From Erythrocercus mccallii (Eukaryota > Chordata > Aves > Passeriformes > Dicruridae): a stretch of 64,000 bases of DNA. The notes beneath the pieces were generated by a model. The model was not told where the DNA came from. It was given only the letters and a program-made list of their open reading frames with translations, and did not search any database. How positions within the stretch are numbered: the first letter of the stretch is position 1; each line of letters opens with the position of its first letter. Of this stretch, positions 10,300 to 22,500 are shown one piece after another. Where the stretch lies: contig VZRG01000744.1 in NCBI GenBank assembly GCA_013397435.1, positions 186,001 through 250,000 on the forward strand, written 5' to 3'. The translations under genes and the position numbers were made by a program.

Positions 10300-11165
10300 G
10301 TCCAGTTCTCAGTGTGTCAGTGCCCCTCTGAATGGCAGCACAACCATCTGGTGTATCGGCAGCTCCTAGTCTTGTATCGTCTGAAACCTGAGGGTGCATT
10401 CTGCACCACCCTCTGGGTCATTTATGAAGGTGTTAAATGGTATTGATCCCAGTACCAACCACAGGGGAACACTGCTAGTGACTGTCCTCAAGATGCATTT
10501 TGTGCTGCTGATGACAGCCCCTTTGAGCTGAGAGTGCAGCCAGTTCTCAGTATACCCCACTACCAGTTTATCTCATCTGGAGTTCACCAGTTCGCCTGTG
10601 AGGAAGTTACAGAAGCCTTGTTAAAGTCAAGATAAACAAGACATCGGTCAGCTCACTCCACATTTATGGTGCATCCCATCAGGTCCCACTGATTGTGTAG
10701 CTTATTTAAGCATTCCCACCCTGATCCCTGATATGGCCAAAGTTAAATCCTTCTTGCTCCTGATTTTCTTGTTTCAGAGGCCTCTGATTCCTGAAAGCAA
10801 ATCCTACTATTAAAAGACTGAGGCAAAATGGACACTGAATTCCTTGATCTTTTGTGTATTCTTTGTCACAGGTCCCATAGTCTGTTTAGCAGAAGGCAGA
10901 CATTTTCCGTAGCCTTCCTGTTGCTGGTAGTATACCTGTAGAATCCCTTTTTATTGACCTTCATGTCCTTCATCAAATTTCACTGCAGAAGGGCTGTAGC
11001 TTTCCTAAGTCCAACCATGCCATCTTTGCTCGATTCATGCTTGTCAGGAAGGACCTTTCTTGAGCTTGGAGGAGGTGATCCTTGAAAGTAAGCCAGCTCT
11101 CTTGGACAAATCTCTGTGGGGCTGTATTCCATGCAATGCTTCCAACCAGATCCCTGAACAAGCTA
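10300..11165 (-). repeat. CR1 LINE fragment, ORF2 (reverse transcriptase) region
   Basis: Read on the minus strand, 10366-10560 encodes text like VTSSVPLWLVLGSIPFNTFI followed by NDPEGGAECTL. This is a decayed form of the CR1 reverse-transcriptase motif around VPQGSVLGPILFNIFIND. Just downstream in another frame comes DTRLGAADTPDGCAAIQRG, the CR1 segment following FADD. Sequence to about 11165 resembles the more 5' part of CR1 ORF2. Frameshifts and stops show it is dead. CR1 is the main LINE family of birds. Confidence 0.85.
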
Positions 11166-14102
11166 AATTAAAATTCCCAAGTTAAATCTTTTTTGTAAAT
11201 CATCTTGTGGCTGTGTAGTCAGAAATATGCTTTTAATGTCTTTGGACTGTTAGAAGTGTGTTCTGTGAACATTAAAAGTAAAGAAATAAAAAACCTTGCA
11301 TATCTGAAAGTTTGCTTGTAGTTGCAAATAGTTGGAAGAGGTGGAGTTTTGGGGTTTTTTTCTTTAAAATTACTGTTTCCTTGCCTCAGGAATTCTCTTA
11401 CCTAAAATTACAGAATCTATCACTTTGTGCTCTGAAGCACACTAGCTAACACAATGCAAGTGAGCAGGCTGAAGCAGTGACATGAATTTGAATTATCAAT
11501 AAGAGAATAAAACCCAGTTTGGTTAAAAAGCCAGTATAGCAAACTAGTATTTTAATTTAGCACTCTGTAATTCTTCCTGCTACAGACTAATAAATGTGAA
11601 TTCCTGGCTGCCACATAATCCAGATTCAGCAAACACAGAAATTTTTCATTTGGATTTGAGTCAAATATAACTCAGTGGACTTCAGTAGAACTGTTTCTGA
11701 TTGACACAGGTGTAAACAATGCCCTTTGTCTTTTCTCAGTCATGGCCTTTGACCCAGGTTGCTTATTACTGAGTAAATTGAGTCTTCTCCTTGTGAGAAT
11801 CAATGGTGTAACATGATAATCTTGCAGAGATCTCCTGTGCTTGACTGCTTGGGAAATAAAGCTAAAATGAACAGTGTGGTAGGTGTTCTAGAAAATAAGT
11901 ATATAGTTAAAACACAGGCCAACCAAGCACTATTCCCTAGTTTAAGAGGAAGAAACATCATTATTTTCCAACACATGTTAATTTGGGGTTGAGCTGGAAT
12001 TAATGTAACTCTCTTGTCTTGGGTATTTTGGCTGTTGATAGTTAAATATGTAGACTTGGGTATTAAGAACTTGACATACCCCTTGACATTTTAAAATTGC
12101 TCCCAGATCTTGAAAGTTAGAATATTTGTATGTGGCTTGGATCAGAAGTGCTATTACAGCTTGTGATAATTCTCATTCTGTGAGTATCCATTTCATATAA
12201 GATGGAAATTGTTTTGTTTTTGTTTTCTTTTTGTTTGGTTTTGTTTGGGGGATTTTTTTGGTATTGCATACAAGGCTGTAGTTAACTATAGGCACTTTCA
12301 CTGTTTAACTCAGGCTTAAATAACGTGCAGCATCAGAGCTCAAAGGCTCTTTAATAGAAAATTCCCAACCAAGATGCCTTACAGGGGATTTGAATTAGGT
12401 TTCTTAGATGAACTTACTGAACAGGTAAATGCGGTCACAGTTGCTGAGATACTGAATATATCAATATAAGACTGAAACAGGTATTACATCTCTATGGAAA
12501 TTTTTAGTTTGGGGAAAGAAAATTTGTGGTAAATAGCCAACCCGAGTAAAGGATTTTGTGGAGATTTTTGTTGTGTATCACATGAAATAGATATATTTGT
12601 TCAGATTAATTTTGAATTCCCCATATTCAGGTATACATTCATCGTAATATCTATGATACTTATACAATGAGAGATTTTTTTGTAACCACTGACTTAGCCA
12701 CTGTGTTTGCAGCTGTGTTTTGAAACTACAGAGTAAATGCCACATTTGTTTAACACAGCCTGTCAGATTGACATTTGCTTTATTAAATTTGAAGCCTAAG
12801 ATTCCTTTTGTTCAGTGGTTTCAGATTCACATTGAGACCCACTGTTCTGATTATATGTCATACATCTGTAATTAATTTGAGATATACAGATAAGACCATT
12901 TTTTAAATTCTTGTCATTTGCTGTATAATTGACCAGAGTTTAAAGTAATACATGGTTAGGTTAAATAGAATCAACAAAAATACTCAAATGCATGCTATGT
13001 GAAAATTACTTATTATTTTGTTTTAAAATATTACTTCTGAGAGAAGATCAAACAAGTAACAGTATTTTATATTTTGGTTTTTTCAAATAGAAGCTGAGGG
13101 TTTACTGTTACAGATATTGTCTGAATGTGTGAGTAGTTTAAATCAAGAGGTGCTGTGTAACTGAGCTGAGAAAAGACAATTTTGTTGGATTTTGACACAG
13201 GAGCCCATGACACTGGTCAATGTTCATGTTGGAAAGTTAGAGATTCCTCAATTCTTTCATACTGATTAAATTAGAAGGAAAAAAAAAAGTCATTTGTCTT
13301 TGACCCCAAGTACAATTTGAAATGCTGCACTTAATAAAAATTAGCCAGTCTAACAAGCAAACATTATAGGTTTGAAAGGCACAGGCTTCAATTTAATTCA
13401 GATTATTTTCATGACAGGTACTAGTGGAGCCATTACCACATGAAACAAAAGGCCCAGGAAACAGCAGAGATTTGGCCTTGCCAAATTCAGCCTGGGGTTT
13501 TTCATGTATGTGAAAAATTAATTCTCCTGGAGCTTTCATTCAATTGTATCACAATTGCATTGGAAACTTCTGCTGGAAGAATTCTGGGACATTTTCTATT
13601 GACTTTGTGGGGCAAAAGCATAAAAATGAAAGCTAGCATTCTAGACTTGGCAGTATCAGGTCATTTACCTCCCTGATCTTAAGAGCAAAATGAAACTAAT
13701 TCATGGTCATAATATTGGTATCAGTTCCTAAAATGTCATCCTCTAGCCTTCTTTTTAATGGCAGTAATTTTTTTTTAAATTCTCTTTTCAAAATTAGAAA
13801 ATGTATCTTTGCCTCCATTTGACATAGATCAATTCTTCCACAGCCTTGTTTATATAGATATTAACCTGATAGGCTGTTTGAAGCACAGAATTTTTTATCC
13901 TGCCTGACACAAACATCTTGAAAATACAAGTGTTACAAACTTATTCATGTGACATTTCAAGGCAGAGCACTTGGAACAGCCATAAGTTTTAAAAGCTTGA
14001 TGTTGCAAATTATGCCATATGTGCAGTCCTTCAAAGTGTATGGAGAGAAAGACCTCTAAAGACCCTTGTTCTTTGTGTTAGGGTAGACTAAATTGTCCCC
14101 CG
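11166..14102. other. Intergenic AT-rich sequence
   Basis: No gene recognised. A G/T-rich low-complexity tract lies at 12210-12261. Otherwise ordinary unique-looking DNA. Confidence 0.7.
12210..12261 (+). repeat. T/G-rich low-complexity tract
   Basis: Made of runs of T separated by single or double G (TTTTGTTTTTG, TTTGGTTTTG). One of several such tracts in the window. Confidence 0.7.
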
Positions 14103-14875
14103 AAATCATAGAATGGTTTCAGTTGGAAGGGCCATTAAAGTTCATCTAGTTCTCACCACCCTGCAGTGGACAGGGACATATCCTACTAGACCAGGTTGCT
14201 CAAGAGCCCCATCCAACCTGGTCCTGAACAATTCCAGGGATGGGGCATCCACAACTTCTTTGGACAACCTATTCCAGTGTCTCACCACCCTCACATTAAA
14301 GAATTTCTTCATAATATCTAACTAAACCTACTCTCATTTTGAAGCCATTCCTGCCTGTCCTGTCACTACAACCTCTTGCAAAGTCTTTCTCCATCTATTT
14401 TGGTCATTCCTTTCAGGTGCTGGAAGGCCACATTTAGGTCCTAGAGCATTCTCTTTTCCAGCCTGAGCAATCCCAACTGTCTCAGCCTTTCCTCACAAGA
14501 GAGGTGCTCCATCCCTCATCATCTTGGTGGCCTCCTCTGGACTCTCTCCAACAGGTCCATGTCCTTCCTGTGCTAGGGACTCAGGGCTGGATGCAGCACT
14601 GCCGGTGGGTCTCACCAGGGCAGAGCAGAGGGGCAGAATCCCCTCCCTCACCTACTGCCCACAGGGCTTTGGATGCAGCCCAGGGCACGTTTGGCTTTCT
14701 GGGCTGCAAGGACACCTGGCTGGGTCATATCCAGCCTCCCACCCACAGCACCTCCAGGTACTTCTTAGCACGGTGCTCTGGATCTGTTCATCCTCCAGCC
14801 TGGAGTGATACTGGGGGTTGCTCCAACCCTGGTGCAGCACCAGCACCTGGTCTTGTTTAAACTCATGAGATTCCC
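14103..14875 (-). repeat. CR1 LINE 3' end
   Basis: The + strand opens with AATCATAGAATGG, the reverse complement of the CR1 3' tail. It continues through the usual 3' segments (GTTGGAAGGGCC, CCAACCTGGTCCTGAACAAT, CTTTCCTCACAAGAGAGGTG) into the end of ORF2. The minus-strand frame gives decayed CR1 text such as FKQDQVLVLHQGWSNPQYH. Stops and frame changes show it is inactive. It is closely related to, and inverted relative to, the CR1 copy at 27960-28750. Confidence 0.9.
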
Positions 14876-17675
14876 ATGGGCCCCATTCTCTGTCTCTCCT
14901 CTGTTGCCTGAGGAGATCCTGGGTAATTACCTTGGATGAAATGTCAGCTCTTGCAGTCATCTTCAGGAGAGGCAAAAAGCATCTAAGTGTTCTCAGTATC
15001 TGAAAGTTTTTGCTTTGATCAGTATCTCCTGCTATCCTGTTCTGGGATTTCTGCAACAGCAAGAGGGAGGCAACACAAGCAACATTATAAAATAAATGAC
15101 ATTTTCATTCTAATTTAGTTTATCTTTGAGGATCTGATTCAAAGTCTGTTTGAGTCATTAGCTTCCAAGTTGCCAAGCTGAAAATAAACCTAAAAAAGGC
15201 CAAGCAAAACTTCTTCACTCTTACAAATTGTACCTTTTTCTTCATGTGTACTTATAAATCACCTTTTCTGTCTAGTAGCACTTAGCTACCTGACAGCATC
15301 ACCAGCAATGCTGATTTCCTCAACAGGGTTCAGCAGTTCAACCTTACTGGGTTACTAGGAACTCCTTTGACTTACTCTCTCTGGTCTCTTCCATCTGTAT
15401 CCACTTAGAATAAATGTCCTCTAAATACCACATTTTAAGACATGTTACCTTACATTTGCCAAAACACGAGTTTTTTGCTCTGCCGCAGTAGGGGAGAGTT
15501 ACCCAGCATTTATTTAGTAATGTCTGGGTGCAATTCTGCTTTCATTGTATGTCTTAATTACAGGAATCTTAATTGTAATTACAAGTAGTTTTTCATTCTA
15601 ATTACAAATAATTGTTCAAATGGAGCTATTCAATAGATACTCAAAGCGTTTGCATTGGCAACTATGGAACAACTCAAAATCACAGAGCTTTTTTTACACA
15701 TAGATTCTAGAAACCTCAGCATTTACTGAAATAAAGCTAAACAATAAATAGAAATAATATCTATTTATATTATTATATTCTGGCGAGTTGTTTGTGTTTT
15801 AAAATAAATATATTCCCCATTTTATGCCCATTACTGTGTTTGTTTTCTTTGAGATATAAGAACTGTTTTCTGATAGAACAAGGTCTAAGTGTGGTTTCTA
15901 AAGCACACATAGGAAAGATGTGCTCCTCAAACCACTCCAAAAGTTTTCCTCATCCTTACAAAGGATAGTAAACATTCAGCTCAGCTGGAGATCTCAGCAT
16001 CAGAACAAACCACTGTTCAATAAGTTTTCAAAAATATATTGATATTTTGCATAGGAATCCACTACAGTGGATTCCAAACTACTGATGGAAAAAAAATACA
16101 AAATAATTCAAATTTGAGCTTCAACTTGCATTCAGTAGAAAGACTGCATGAATCTTGTCTGACTTTGGACCAGGCTTAAGCTGACTATTAATGATTGCCT
16201 TTGTTTTGATCAGATCAGGTCATGCAGCTCGTTCTCAAATTTATTGTGATGGTATGAGTGAAATATTTTTTAAGTAAAGTTGAGGGACTGGATTGTTTAA
16301 TATAAGTGAAATTGCTTTAATTGTTTGTATTTTTTGTATATGTTTATATTGTTTGTATTTTTCCCTGAGTTAGACTTGATTATATAAACTACAAACATGC
16401 CCAAATCATGGGCAAAGAACTCTCCGTTGGCATAACCCTATTAATGTGTCCTAGACATAAAAAAAACAGCCTTTATCACATGTGTGGTGTGTTACATGAA
16501 ACAGGCTTTCATGTGCTGTTTATACATCATAAAATGCAAGACAGCATCGGAAAGGACAGAATCTGGCCCCGAGTTTAATCTAATTAGGCATTTCTTTTTT
16601 CTGGGATTTCATTGTGAGACAGATTTCTCCCTTATTACCAGTCCTACTCTGGCAGCTTTTTTTTCCCTAAACTTATATTTCAAACTTTTTTATTTTACTT
16701 CTACTCAGATCTACTTTTGTCTTATAGGGAAAGAAAATAAGAGACTGGTCTGTTATCTCACATTTCAGTAAAGTCTAACATATATTTGCTTAGGGGTAAA
16801 AAAGGTTGAGGAAAAAAGGGAAATGTCAAAAATGAATAATAAATGGCATATAAACAGAAGCAGATTTTCTGTGATATGTTACCCCTGATAAACTTGATAA
16901 TGTTTCCCAAATGTGTTGCCTTGGTTCAAATCCAAATCTACTGGTCAGGTTTTACGTGTTATTTTTAATTTTACTGCTTAAAAAACTTTACATCATCTTG
17001 TAGGAATTCCCTCCTACTGCATAGCTGTATCTAGTTATTTGTAGGTTAAAATTCATCTTAATATAGATTCATATAAAACATGTGTCACCACAGAGGCAGC
17101 AAAAAGGCAGATCTGGGTGGGTAAAACAAGCTGGATTTGCAAGGAAATTCTTTTTTCTTTTTAATGAAATATGTTTTCCTTTGAGGTCACTCTGCTGTTT
17201 GATATTGTAGACTCCAAGGTCTTTCCATTCAGTAAACTTACCTTGCCCTTTAAACAGTGAAATCAGAACGTGAGAGGTGAATACAAACAACCAGGGACAG
17301 GGAGACCTGGAAACATTTAAGATCCACAAAAAGCCTCTAGAACTAGGCAGTGAACTTGAGACATCGCAGAGCAGTTCAGCTTTTTGGAATGCTTAAAAAC
17401 AGACTCCTATAAGCATTCACTTGGTAGAGGTGCTCTACTTCTACATTGATAGTAGTGGAGATATTTATAGAGAAAGAAACTTTCTCAATATAAAATATTA
17501 AAGATGTGGAAGCATTAAAATGTATGGAAAAAGGAAAAGAATTGTGCTTCCAGTGGCACAGGGATGAGAAAACAGAACAGAAGAGCTGGTAACAGAAGAG
17601 CTTTGTAGTGCTGCTTGCTGGTCAGTCCATTAGCTAGTGTTTATTCACAATTATCCCATAGCAAGTAGGAGATAC
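14876..17675. other. Intergenic AT-rich sequence with a homeodomain-motif cluster
   Basis: No gene or repeat family recognised. A cluster of TAATTA/TAATTG motifs at 15555-15614 is listed separately. AT-rich low-complexity sequence lies around 15740-15780. Confidence 0.65.
15555..15614. promoter_or_regulatory. Cluster of homeodomain-type motifs
   Basis: Five TAATTA or TAATTG cores lie within 60 bases, at 15555, 15570, 15576, 15599 and 15609. Two of them share the longer form TAATTACAA. Such clusters are common in developmental enhancers, but the DNA is AT-rich and chance clustering is possible. Confidence 0.35.
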
Positions 17676-17818
17676 CACAGAATCACAGAATATTTGGAGT
17701 TAAAAGGGCCCCACAAGGATCATCAAGTCCAACTCTTAAGTGAATGGCCCATATGGGGATCAAACCCACAATCTTGGCATTATTAACACCCTGAGCTGAC
17801 CAACTGAGCTGATCTTGT
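17676..17818 (-). repeat. tRNA-Ile-derived SINE with CR1-like tail (TguSINE1-like)
   Basis: On the minus strand, 17818 to 17745 reads as a decayed tRNA-Ile. It has the A-box-like GCTCAGTTGGTCAGCTCAGG, an anticodon-loop region TAATAATGCCAAG, the B-box-like GGGTTTGATCCC and an end CATATGGGCCA. It continues into a CR1-type 3' end (GGATCCTTGTGGGGCCC... rearranged as TTGATGATCCTTGTGG) and finishes at CTGTGATTCTG near 17676. A tRNA-Ile head with a CR1 tail is the structure of TguSINE1, known from zebra finch and relatives. It is a SINE, not a functional tRNA gene. It supports a passerine source. Confidence 0.8.
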
Positions 17819-19427
17819 ACTCTGCAAGTAGTATCCTTAAATACTGATTCCATGCTTCCCAGCCTTAGCTAATTACAATATTTTAGAATAGGTTGGGCCT
17901 GATGAACTTCATCATAAGGAATTTGATGAATTGGGTTAGCACAGTGGGTAGTTACTTCCTAAAGGGACGTGAGTCATGTGCCTGCCCTTAGAAATCAGGG
18001 GGGGGTGTGAAAATAAGCCTGCATAGATAACAAACGATACCAGACCATGTCAAAGCAGTAGAGTTTCCTTAACGGAAGCAGCACTGAAGAAGCAGCAATA
18101 TCAAGTTCATTTGCCTCCATGGGGCTTTTGATACTACCCCACACAGATGGCCTGTAAGCACCTAAAGCAATGTGGTCTAGATAAATCTGTCACAGGGCGA
18201 ATAAACCCTCTTTCTGGAATGCAGACACTCCAGCTATACAGGGCATAGGGTGAGGACTGAGAGCCTCCTCAACCATGCTGCAGTCCCACCCTGTGCCCTG
18301 AGAACCCACAAAGGTCTATGTACAGCCTGAGCCTTTGCTCTGTCAGTTGGGACAGGGTTGTTTTGGAGGCAGAGGCAGAACAAGGGCATAGCTGTAGCCA
18401 CATCCTACAAGTCAGCCCACTGACCAGAGACTGCACATGTTCAATTTATTAGTAGTGATGCAGCCTTTTTGTGTAGACACTTTGGATCTTACTCCAGGTA
18501 ACTGGTTCAAGGACACCAGCTGTTGGATGGGGGAAAAAAGTGGTTCATCCGACATGTTTTGTATGCCATTATACATTTTATGTAGTTATTCCTTTAAACA
18601 AACACCAAGATCTGTTCATATGTATTAAGGAAAATGTTCAATTAAGTGGTTAATTATTAAGTGGTATTATTTAAAAATGTATACAGCTGATGAAATACAA
18701 CCACTCCCATGCAGTCTAAAATGTGATGCACTTAGATGTCATCTCTTGTACCCTGCTGGAACACCATAATTGATTTAAAATGTAAGAGTTTATCCTGACT
18801 GAACTTTGTGAGTGTTAAGGCAAAATACTAACTTTCTAGCAACAATATTTTTAAAACTTGAGTAGAAGTTAATGGATAAGATATCCTTGTGCTGGCTCTC
18901 ACTAGGAAAGCCACCATTTTGCCTTTATTTACCAGTTCATAGAATAGGAATAATTATGCAAGGCTGGATCATTTAATCATTGGGTTAACAGGGCTTGCAT
19001 GAATATCCTGGAGCCAGAGTCAGAGATTACATTTGTTTTTCTTCTTTATTTGAGTGCCCTTTAACTATGAGTTGTTTGCGAGAGCTATAAGTTATAATGA
19101 ATATAATCTGAGAAAAGTGAAGTGTAGCATAATTGAATATGGGCAAAATGTTATTCTCACTCTCCTATTCCTGTATATAATCTTTATCAGCAGATAGTAA
19201 AAATACGTAAGACAAGAATAAATGAAAATCTAATTGTTATCATGACAGATTCAATAAATATAGATGCCAAACAACAGCAAAATTTTCTGAACCATTCTTT
19301 ATCTCACTTCCATCAGTGCTTGATCTTACCTGGAGATGAAAAGACTCCTCTCTTTTCAGCATAAACTGTTGAGAACAATGTTTTGGCAGCAAATTTAGGT
19401 ATTGCACATTATTTTATGATTGCTTCC
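17819..19427. other. Intergenic sequence
   Basis: No gene or repeat family recognised. A short G run lies at about 17998-18005. Confidence 0.65.
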
Positions 19428-19555
19428 TTTTTTTTGTTGTTTGTAGGTTTTTTTTCTTTTGGTTGGTTGGTTTTGGTTTTGTTTTGGGTTGGTTTTTTGG
19501 TAGGTTTTTTTGTGGTTTTTTTCTTTTTTTTTATTTTGGAGGTTTTTTGGTTTTC
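19428..19555 (+). repeat. T/G-rich low-complexity tract
   Basis: About 125 bases almost wholly of T and G, with GGTTGGTTGG and GGTTTT units. Frames through it give poly-Phe/Val/Gly text and are not genes. Confidence 0.85.
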
Positions 19556-22500
19556 TCAATATGGCTGTAGAATAAAACCAGGGCACTTGAGTTGCAGCTG
19601 CCAGTGGCTGAATGCTGAGCCGTGAGGTTCCCCACCCTGTGGCTCGCTGCTGCCAGCAGCCAAGGGTCTCAGGATCTGCTGGAGGAGGAGCTACTGTCCC
19701 TGGTCAGGGCTGACCCTGCAGTGTGTTCCTCTGGTCTGCAGCCTGGTCTTCATGCTGACAGGCAGGAATCTGAGCTCTGTTACATCCTGCAAAGAGGCCA
19801 AAGAAGGAAGCAGAACACAGCAGCAGAATAAAAGAAGAAAAATGGGTGGTTACAGGACTGGAGGAGAGGAAAGCAGCAAAAAACATAAAAAGGCCTCTGA
19901 GTGCAGTTGGAAGAGGAAACAATACAGCTTTTTACAAATTGTACTCCATGGAGAATGATGTGTGTGTGGCTCAGAGCAAGGGTTTCCTCGCTCAGATGCC
20001 TGTGTAAACATGGCTGAGGAGACTGAGTCTCTTCTTTTGCATATTGTTTATATTTTTATGTAATTCTGTTAGTTAAAATCACATCAGAAGGCAATTCTCA
20101 AAAAAAAAAAATAAACCTTCCTTTTAATCTAAAAGTAAGGAAAATAAATTATTATCCCTCTGGTAAAAGCCTAAGAAGAGAAATCTCATCTGTTAGATAC
20201 ACATAATTTTGCTCCATTCATAGTGGGAAGGTAACAAAGGCAGTGCAGTGTAGAAATTATACATGTTGAAGTATAGAAGGGTACAGTTTTTGAGTGCCTA
20301 TCTATAAAAGCAAATTCGTATAAAGATAGAATGATGTCTAGAGAAGGCAGCTGAGATCTGTGGTGAGCTGAACCCTTCCACAAGGTTTCCACCTGAGTAA
20401 GGTCTTGAAAACTGAGAAGTGATCAGCGTTGAGTTTAATTCTGGATATACAACAGGAGAGATTTGAAGCCACCTAACCATGTGATTTAGGCTGTGATTTT
20501 TGCTTGGGAGAGCAGATTTTTTGCTTGTTTTGTCTCCTACCTTGTTTGAAAATACAGAAGCTGGAGGCTGTAGGTGAAACAATTATATAGAACACAGGGA
20601 TTACTACAGGTGTTATGTGCAGTAAGGGCTGGCAGCAGGTTTAGTATCGGCTCGCTCACTTGTGGGACAGTCTTGTCTCTGTTTTGCCCCACTACTTAAT
20701 CATAACCAAACTGGAAAGACAAGCCCAAAATCCACATAGATAGCACAGAAGCACAGGATCAAGATGATGCAAACAGAAGTCACTATGGGTGTAAAAAAAA
20801 ACCTTCAAAGGGAGAATTGCAATCTTGTAAGCCACCTACAATGGACATCTGTATGTCTTAAGTACAGTATGTTACTCCCATCCCATTTAATCCTATTTCC
20901 AATGAATTTCCCACTTGTCAAGATGTTGAACTCTGTTTCTGGTTTTCAGTGCTTATTGGGTTGCAATTGCAAGGTGCCTTTACAAAGTCTGTGGCTGAAA
21001 GGACACACTATTCTGAGCCAGGTGTCATGTCACTTGCCCATATACCATGTGCAGTGTCAACTCCTGTATGAATGTGTCTGAAAAAAAGCAGGGGAAAATA
21101 GCACCATTTTTCATTAGCAAGATGTACCTGAGCGTTTTTGTTCCATTCTCAGTCCATCCTATGTTGCTACTACCTGCAAATGTATTGGAAGTATTCTCTA
21201 GTCCATTTGCCATTACTTTTTTCCTTGGGAGAAGAAATTGACACCCACAAATCTTTTGATATACGTCTTCCTTCTGGCAGGTAACTACTGATTACTGATT
21301 ATTTTTCCTGTAAGAGATTCATTTAAATGAATTATTTTGGATTAATATGGATTTTTCATTTATTTGGGGATTTTTATTATTATTTTTATAGGCAGATTTT
21401 TCTACAACAGTGTTCATGCTAAGTTGGTAATTTCCAAGAACAAGTATTGTTTTGCACTTTTAGGGTATCCTTGGACAGGAGCTCTATATGTGCAGAGATG
21501 TTAAATCAAAAACTGTCCCTGCAACTGTGAGAATATTTCTTCATTGGTCTTCAAGGATGCTGTGTCTAATTTTTAGGGACTTTTTCTTCATATCAAAACA
21601 TGTCCCAATTTGGCATAAATCAGAATAGCTCTATTTAATGAGTATCTCCAATTAACCCAACTACAGGATGTGAACTTACCAAGCACTGCATTCTGAGGCA
21701 AAATATGGACGGTTAATGCTTGAACCCCGTGGAACTATGTTGTCTGTGTAGAAATACAGGCTCCTAATTTTGTCTTCAGTTATATAACCATATAAAAAAA
21801 AAGTCAAAAATACAAGACATGGAAGATTTCAGTGTGAGCTGAGGATAAAATGTAAATTTTACCTAATAGGCCACAGCAGCTACAGAACTACCAGCACTAG
21901 AAGTGATGATGACTGGGGCTCCTGGGCATCAGCAGCACCTTCATCAGTGCCAGGAAAGCTACACACACAGAATCTACTGAATGGGGTTTAGCTGTACTAG
22001 TTTTGTGCAAGGCATGGAGGATTTTGGATGCGTAGGTCTCTGAGGTCAGGTGATAGGTGCTGCAGACTTAAAGTGTGCTCATGTGCTCTGCATTCTGTTT
22101 CTCAGAGATTGTAAAATAAGGGATAGGAACACCATGCTGACTTCCCAAACAGGAATACAATTTCATCATCACATCCTCTTTCACCAGTCTCTGCCAAAGT
22201 GGACAACAAATTCAGAAAGCTTTATCGTTCCCATGAAAAAAAGCTGCAATGTCACTCTTTTGAAGAGTGAGATTTATCTGACTCTGTTGAAACTTTTTAT
22301 TTAACTTTCAAAAAAAATAAGGAAAATGAAGTGCAGCTTCACTACATGAAAACAAGCCTTTTACCTGAGAAGACCCTGGTTTTGGAAGAAAGAGATATTC
22401 CATGTATGGGTGTGAGCCAAGCTGTGATCTGTGGCATGGTTTATTCACAAGCGTAGTCATAGCCTGAGGTCATCAGACACATATTTCCCACTTCTTTAAT

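Noticed and set aside
14504..15062. Open frames of 94-136 codons on both strands
   Set aside because: Most of this lies within a decayed CR1 fragment or at its edge. The minus-strand frame is broken CR1 ORF2 running into unrelated sequence.
17745..17818. A functional tRNA-Ile gene
   Set aside because: Many bases differ from tRNA-Ile, the acceptor stem is broken, and it is fused to a CR1-type tail. It is a SINE head.
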